Positions 32,198 to 36,721 of a stretch of 36,721 nt of DNA are shown here, piece after piece. The notes under the pieces were generated by a model, which had not been told where the DNA came from, searched no databases, and worked only from the letters and a program-made list of their open reading frames with translations. This DNA comes from an uncultured Craurococcus sp. (GTDB lineage: Bacteria > Pseudomonadota > Alphaproteobacteria > Acetobacterales > Acetobacteraceae): the NCBI GenBank assembly GCA_902805545.1, contig CADCTD010000168.1, positions 1 to 36,721 on the forward strand, written 5' to 3'. The stretch's first letter is position 1, and every line of letters starts with the position of its first letter. The position numbers were made by a program, and so were the translations under genes.

Positions 32198-35194
32198 TTA
32201 CAGCCTGTGCGCGGATTGCGCCTCCGCCGATTGCACCGGAGCGGCACGACGGCCATCACCGATCAGCGCGAAGGGAGCCCAGTAGAAGGGATGGCCGAAG
32301 GCCTCCGGCAGCCGCTTCCCCGCCTCGTCCAGAAGCAGGAGCTGCGCGCCCCGCAGCGAGGCCGCCGAGGAGGCGCCGGCCTGCTGCCGCCGCAGCGAAT
32401 CGGCGACCGTGAGCGCCGCCGCCGCGTCGTCGACGGCCCAATGCGTCACCATCAGGCCGCGCGCCCCGGCATAGAAGAAGGCGCGCGCCAGCCCCGACAG
32501 CGCCTCGCCACCCCCCGCGCCGCCCGGCCCTCCCGTGTTGCAGGCGGAGAGGATGATGAGGTCGGCATCGAGCTTCAGCCCGAGCAGGTCGCTCGCCTTG
32601 ACGAAGGCCGAGTCCGCATCCGTCGCCCCCGCCTTGGCCGAGACGACGATCGAGGGCTCCTGCAGGCAGGACAGCTCGCCCGGCAGCAGCGCATGGGTCG
32701 CCAGGTGGATGATCCGGCGCTGGCCGAGATCGGCCGCCTTCAGCGACGCCGCAGTGAATTCCGCGCCGAGCCGGATGTCCTGCGGCCGCGCGCCGGTCAG
32801 CCGCTCCGCCTCCTGGACCTCGATGCGGGTGCCCGGCAGCCGCACCAGCCCCGCCGCCAGCCGCGCATCGGCGGCGCAGCGGTCGACGGGGAAGCTGCGG
32901 ATGAGCTGCGCCGGCGTCGGCGGCACGAAGTCGCCGAAGCCGGCATAGGGCAGCGGCGCCGCGGAGCCGAGCCCCGCCCCGCGCAGCGTCACCAGCGTCT
33001 GCGGCGATGGCACATGCACGATCGCATGCCGGCGGATCAGCCAGGGCGCCGCACCGAGCGCCGCCGGATCGGCCGGCCCGGTCAGCAGCATGCCGAAGGG
33101 GATGCCGAGCAGCGGCCCGTCCGGGACGACGATGAGCGTCTCCGCGCCCTGGAGCGGCCCGGCCAGCGCGGCCAGCAGCCCGGCATGGAGCGCCTGGGCC
33201 GGCGCCGGGTCGAACCGCCCCGGCCGTCCGCCCGCATCGACGGTGCCGGCGCGGAGCGCATTCACCAGCCGCCCGGCCTCCGCCTCGGTGAGGCTGGAGC
33301 GCGCCGTATGCACCTCGCCGCCGCGCACCATCAGCACCCAGCTGTGGCTGCGGCCGAGCAGCATGGTGACCAGCGCCTCCTTCGGCCCGAGCGCGGCGGC
33401 GACGGCGTCGGCATCGACCGAGCTGAGGAGCAGCTGCCGGTAGCCCGGCGCCGCGGCGGCCACCACGCTCTCCGCCTCCGCCCGCGCCTGCTGGGCGGCG
33501 GCGATGCGGGCATCGAGCCCGACCGTGCCGGTATCCCGCTCGACGAAGAGGGCGCGCAGCGCCTGGTCGGCATCCTGCAGCTTGCGCACCGCCTCGGCGA
33601 CGCGCGCATCGCCCGCCGCCGCGCCGATCCGCGCGCTCGCCTGCTGGACGAAGCGCACGGTGTTGCTGCGCTGGGCGAGCTGCGCCGCGGCGAAGGCCTC
33701 CTTGCGCAGCGCCGAGGCGTCCGCGGGCCGCGCCGTGGCCTCGGCATCGAGCGCGTCGAGATAGGGCAGCACCAGGTTGATCGGCAGCGCGATCTGCCGG
33801 GCGCGCAGGATGGCCGCGCCGGCGCGGAAGGCCGTCAGCGCCTCCTGCCGCCGCCCCGCCGCCGCGCGCCGCGCGCCGTTCAGGAAGAGCGTCACCGCCT
33901 CGGGCCTTTCGCCCGGCGCGGCGATGGAGAAGCGCTGCGCCGCGGCCTCGAGCTGCCGCGTCGCCGCATCGTCCCGCCCGAGCGAGATCGAGGCGCCCGC
34001 CTCCGTCCTGAGCGAGCGGGCCACCAGCAGCCCGTTCTCGAGGCCGGTCTGGCGCAGCAGCCGGCGGCTGTCGGCAATCAGCGCCGGCGCCGTCGCCCGC
34101 TCCTCGCCGCGGGCGACGGTGCGCGCCAGGTAGCGCCGCACCTCGGAGAGGCCGAGCATGGCGGAGACCGCCGCCGGGTCCGTCACCAGCCCGCCGCCCT
34201 CGCTGCCGCGCAGCAGGCTCGGCGGGATGAGCGCCGCATAGAGTCCCTCCGCCTCCCGCAACCGGGCGAGGCCGGGCGCATCCTCGCCGTCGCGCAGCAG
34301 CGACAGCGCCTGGTAATGCGCCAGCCGGGCCCGCGCGACCGGGTCGCCGGCGCGTTCGGCGAGCGGCATCGCGCGCGCGAAGAGCGCCGCCGCCTCCTGC
34401 CCGCGCCCCTGGTTCGACAGGTTGAGCGCCAGGTGGATCAGCGCCGTCACCGTATCCGGGCTGTCGCGGCCGAGCACCCGCTCCTGCAGGGCGAGCGCCG
34501 CGCGGTAGGCATCCTCGGCGGCGGCGAAATTCTCCGCCTGGTTCAGCTCCCGCCCGAGGGTCATCAGCTCGTCGTAGCGGCCCACGTCATTGGCGCTGAA
34601 GGCTTCCGCCGAAAGCCGCCGCACCGCGATCTCGAGCGCGGCGGAGCGCGCCTGCCCGGCCGTGCCGGCCGAGACGCGGCCGGTCGCCAGCCCTTCCATC
34701 ACCGGCGCCGCGGTCGCCACGCCATCGGCGAGGACCGGCCCGTCCGACCCGGCGGCGACCAGCGCCACATGCGGCCAGCCGCCGTTCTTCCGGGTGCAGG
34801 CCAGCAGCCGCGCCGGGATGCCGCCCGCAAGCGTCGTCGCCTGCGGGGCAGCGCAGGTGACGCGCTGGTCGAGCCAGGTGCGCCACAGCCCGCCCGAGGC
34901 CAACGCATCGAGCCGCGCCGCATCGCCCGGCCCGCGCAGTTGCAGGACGCGCGCCGCCGGCTGGGTCCAGCCGCCGCAATAGACGTCGCGGCTGCGCAGC
35001 ACCGGCAGGTCGGCCGGCAGCGCCGAGCCGCCCTGGGCCGAGCAATCCTCGCCCCGCGCATCCTTCCCGGCGGGCTCGACCGGCCCAGTGCCCGACGTCG
35101 TTGCCAGATAGGCGCTCTCCGGCGGTCGCGCGCAGCCGAAGAGCGTCAGGAGCAACAGCAGCGGAAGGCGGTGCATGGTGCGGCTCCGGCTCAT
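32198..35194 (-). CDS. TPR-CHAT caspase-like protease lipoprotein
   Basis: This 998-residue protein has a lipoprotein signal: basic start, LPLLLLLTLF core, then GC with Cys21. The N-terminal half is helical with tetratricopeptide-like repeats (for example AYRAALALQERVLGRDSPDT, then LNLSNQGRGQEAAALFARAM). The C-terminal third is a CHAT domain, a caspase-family Cys/His protease: VVPDGPLLGIPFGML, HLATHA with His834, SACNTG with Cys885, then GLARAFFYAGARGLMVTHW and FYWAPFALIGDG. Both catalytic residues are present. The ATG overlaps the preceding adhesin stop (ATGA at 35191-35194); an ATG at 35176 with a nearer GGAG is an alternative and keeps the lipobox. Lipidation would place a caspase-like enzyme on the periplasmic side of a membrane, which is unusual. 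Confidence 0.9.
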   Translation of the reverse strand: MSRSRTMHRLPLLLLLTLFGCARPPESAYLATTSGTGPVEPAGKDARGEDCSAQGGSALPADLPVLRSRDVYCGGWTQPAARVLQLRGPGDAARLDALASGGLWRTWLDQRVTCAAPQATTLAGGIPARLLACTRKNGGWPHVALVAAGSDGPVLADGVATAAPVMEGLATGRVSAGTAGQARSAALEIAVRRLSAEAFSANDVGRYDELMTLGRELNQAENFAAAEDAYRAALALQERVLGRDSPDTVTALIHLALNLSNQGRGQEAAALFARAMPLAERAGDPVARARLAHYQALSLLRDGEDAPGLARLREAEGLYAALIPPSLLRGSEGGGLVTDPAAVSAMLGLSEVRRYLARTVARGEERATAPALIADSRRLLRQTGLENGLLVARSLRTEAGASISLGRDDAATRQLEAAAQRFSIAAPGERPEAVTLFLNGARRAAAGRRQEALTAFRAGAAILRARQIALPINLVLPYLDALDAEATARPADASALRKEAFAAAQLAQRSNTVRFVQQASARIGAAAGDARVAEAVRKLQDADQALRALFVERDTGTVGLDARIAAAQQARAEAESVVAAAAPGYRQLLLSSVDADAVAAALGPKEALVTMLLGRSHSWVLMVRGGEVHTARSSLTEAEAGRLVNALRAGTVDAGGRPGRFDPAPAQALHAGLLAALAGPLQGAETLIVVPDGPLLGIPFGMLLTGPADPAALGAAPWLIRRHAIVHVPSPQTLVTLRGAGLGSAAPLPYAGFGDFVPPTPAQLIRSFPVDRCAADARLAAGLVRLPGTRIEVQEAERLTGARPQDIRLGAEFTAASLKAADLGQRRIIHLATHALLPGELSCLQEPSIVVSAKAGATDADSAFVKASDLLGLKLDADLIILSACNTGGPGGAGGGEALSGLARAFFYAGARGLMVTHWAVDDAAAALTVADSLRRQQAGASSAASLRGAQLLLLDEAGKRLPEAFGHPFYWAPFALIGDGRRAAPVQSAEAQSAHRL

Positions 35195-36721
35195 TCGTCG
35201 GCATCCTCCTCGCCGATGTTCGGGATCAGGACATCGGTGAGGTTGATGCGGTTGTTCTCGATGGTGAAGCGTGCCTGGTCCGTCGGCCGCGGCGGCAGCA
35301 CCTGGATGGACGGCGGCACGATGCAGTTGATCGACCCGATGACGCAGCTGTTGAAGCGGTAGCGCTGCAGCGAGTTGGGGTCGATCGGCCGGGTGACATC
35401 GGCGAAGCGCGCCGCTTCCGCCCCGGCCGAGCCACCCAGCGCGCCGAACAGCGTCGCGCCGCCGCCCGCGCCATGCACTGCGAGCCGCCCCGCGGTGACG
35501 GTGCCGGAGACGCTGCCGCCATCGACCAGCAGGAAGACGGCCGATTGACCGGCATTGACGTTCAGCACCACCGGCCCCGCCGCGGTCGTCTGGTTCGCCA
35601 GGCCGAAGGCGCCCGGACCCTGCGCGCCCGGGGCGCTGCGCACCTGGGTCGGCTGCTGGTTCGCCGTCGCGCCCGCGATATCCGGCCGGACGATGGCGAG
35701 CGGGTTGCTCTCCGGCGCCAGCCGCGTGTCGAACAGCACCGCCGGCAGCGGCGCACCGCGCGGCGTCACCAGCGTCGACCCGAGACTGACGATGCCACCC
35801 GGCGCGGCGAGGAGCAGCGCCGTGCCGATGCTGGCGTTGAGGCCATCCGTCGTCATGCCGCTGGAGCCGTTGGTGGCGCCGTAGGCGGCCGGATTGGCCC
35901 GCCCCGCCTCGAAATCCCCGGTATCCGCGTTGAGGGCGAGGCCGCGGAGCACCATCGCGCCGCCGGACACCACCCGGACCTGCCCGCTGGCGCGCAGGCT
36001 GCTCGCGCCGATGCTGCCCGCGCCGCCCGCCGTCAGCTCGGTATCGCCGGCGGTCGAGGCCAGGCTGCTCCGCAGCACGGCGAGGCCGCCGCTGCCGGCC
36101 GCCGCCGCCAGCCGCCCCGGGGTGGTCAGCGTGGTGTCCGTCAGCGAGATCCCGCCCCCGGCTGCGAGGCCGAGCGCCGTCGCATCGAGGCCGATGGTCC
36201 CGGTCGCGGCCAGGATGCCGAGGCCACTCGCCTGCGCCGTCAGGACCGAGCCAGCCGCGCTGACGCTGCCCTGGGCGGTGACAGTCGCATCCTGCGCGGC
36301 CTGGAGGGTCGAGCCGGTGAGGAGGATCCCTCCCCCGGCCATCGCGGTGAGGGCCCCGCCCGTCGCGGCGAGGCTGGAGCCACCGATGGCCGTATCGCCC
36401 GCCGAGGCCAGCACCATGGCGAGGCTCGCCGTGCCGGTGACGGCATCGAGGCCGAGGCGCCTCGCCGCCGTCACCGCGAGGTCGCCGCCCGCTGCCAGCC
36501 GGGTCCGCAGCAGTACTGCATCGCCAGCCGCCGCCGTCAGGCCGATGGCGCCGCCCGCCTGCATGGTCGCATCGGTCAGGCCGATCCCCGTCGCCGCCTG
36601 TAGCACCGCCCCATTGCCCGCCGCGAGGCTCGACTGGCCGATGGCGATCGCCCCCGCATTGGCTGTCACGCCCAGATCCCCCGCCGCCGCCAGTGCCGCC
36701 TCGGTGATGCCGATGCCGCCA
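35191..36721 (-). CDS. Filamentous-haemagglutinin-like beta-helix protein (C-terminal part)
   Basis: The frame is open to the right edge, so the start and any two-partner-secretion (TPS) domain lie outside the window; about 510 residues are visible. The N-terminal two thirds is a degenerate repeat of about 18-20 residues, rich in Gly, Ala, Thr and Leu with alternating hydrophobics (GGGISLTDTTL, GGGILLTGSTL, GIGLTDATM), the pattern of right-handed beta-helix exoproteins. The end has a conserved-looking cap, RYRFNSCVIGSINC, with two cysteines 8 apart, then a Pro-rich stretch and an acidic tail IGEEDADE. Such proteins are exported by TpsB/FhaC transporters, none of which is in view. It is coupled by ATGA to the CHAT lipoprotein gene. 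Confidence 0.82.
   Translation of the reverse strand, partial: GGIGITEAALAAAGDLGVTANAGAIAIGQSSLAAGNGAVLQAATGIGLTDATMQAGGAIGLTAAAGDAVLLRTRLAAGGDLAVTAARRLGLDAVTGTASLAMVLASAGDTAIGGSSLAATGGALTAMAGGGILLTGSTLQAAQDATVTAQGSVSAAGSVLTAQASGLGILAATGTIGLDATALGLAAGGGISLTDTTLTTPGRLAAAAGSGGLAVLRSSLASTAGDTELTAGGAGSIGASSLRASGQVRVVSGGAMVLRGLALNADTGDFEAGRANPAAYGATNGSSGMTTDGLNASIGTALLLAAPGGIVSLGSTLVTPRGAPLPAVLFDTRLAPESNPLAIVRPDIAGATANQQPTQVRSAPGAQGPGAFGLANQTTAAGPVVLNVNAGQSAVFLLVDGGSVSGTVTAGRLAVHGAGGGATLFGALGGSAGAEAARFADVTRPIDPNSLQRYRFNSCVIGSINCIVPPSIQVLPPRPTDQARFTIENNRINLTDVLIPNIGEEDADE

Noticed and set aside
32063-35362. 1,099-codon open frame antisense to the CHAT gene
   Set aside because: It has an Arg/Pro/Gln-rich composition with no recognisable domain and no ribosome-binding site, opposite a gene with a clear signal peptide and catalytic motifs.
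35191-36721. Tandem DNA repeat array
   Set aside because: The periodicity is at protein level (beta-helix rungs of about 18-20 residues). The DNA repeats are too degenerate for a true array or CRISPR.

Overview
The window is very GC-rich, and gene pairs are commonly joined by 4-base stop/start overlaps. It carries an imp-type type VI secretion locus, KDO synthesis genes, a PhoX-like protein, an orphan Bug/TctC solute receptor, and a beta-helix adhesin with a CHAT lipoprotein. Together these suggest an alphaproteobacterium, probably Acetobacteraceae (Roseomonas-like). The placement is inferred from gene content and style, not from a marker gene. I saw no rRNA, tRNA, CRISPR array, transposase or integrase.

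Left part (1-14740), housekeeping and metabolic genes. A 5'-truncated gene at the left edge joins an EF-G-like segment to a TonB C-terminal domain. A small helical protein follows. On the minus strand, a DMSO-reductase-family molybdoenzyme is translationally coupled to a diverged PhoX-family protein. Divergent from them are a class III aminotransferase and an O-antigen-ligase-like membrane protein. Next come kdsA-kdsB-kdsD (minus strand, two ATGA couplings), a lone short flagellin, a proline-rich lipoprotein, and a TctC/Bug receptor whose 3' end overlaps a convergent TcuA-like flavoprotein.

Middle part (14848-27748), type VI secretion system. A minus-strand arm, tssH(clpV)-hcp-hcp, diverges from a plus-strand arm, tssA-tssB-tssC-second tssC-tagJ-tssE-tssF-tssG. 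This is the impA-H order known from Rhizobium and Agrobacterium. It encodes the contractile sheath, inner tube, disassembly ATPase and most of the baseplate. The membrane complex (tssJ, tssL, tssM), tssK, vgrG, PAAR and Fha genes are not in the window. Hairpins lie after clpV, after the first hcp and after tssC, next to the cistrons whose products are needed in greatest amount.

Right part (27881-36721), envelope genes. Two tandem OmpA-domain proteins that share a 45-bp identical block are followed by an unrecognised membrane-anchored protein with a HEIGH zinc-protease motif. Convergent to these, a minus-strand operon runs from a C-terminal piece of a filamentous-haemagglutinin-like beta-helix protein (open at the right edge), through a 998-residue TPR-CHAT protease lipoprotein (ATGA-coupled), to a transmembrane Ser/Thr kinase with a DUF4384-like C-terminus. 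This adhesin/CHAT/kinase operon is the best candidate for an undescribed system in the window.
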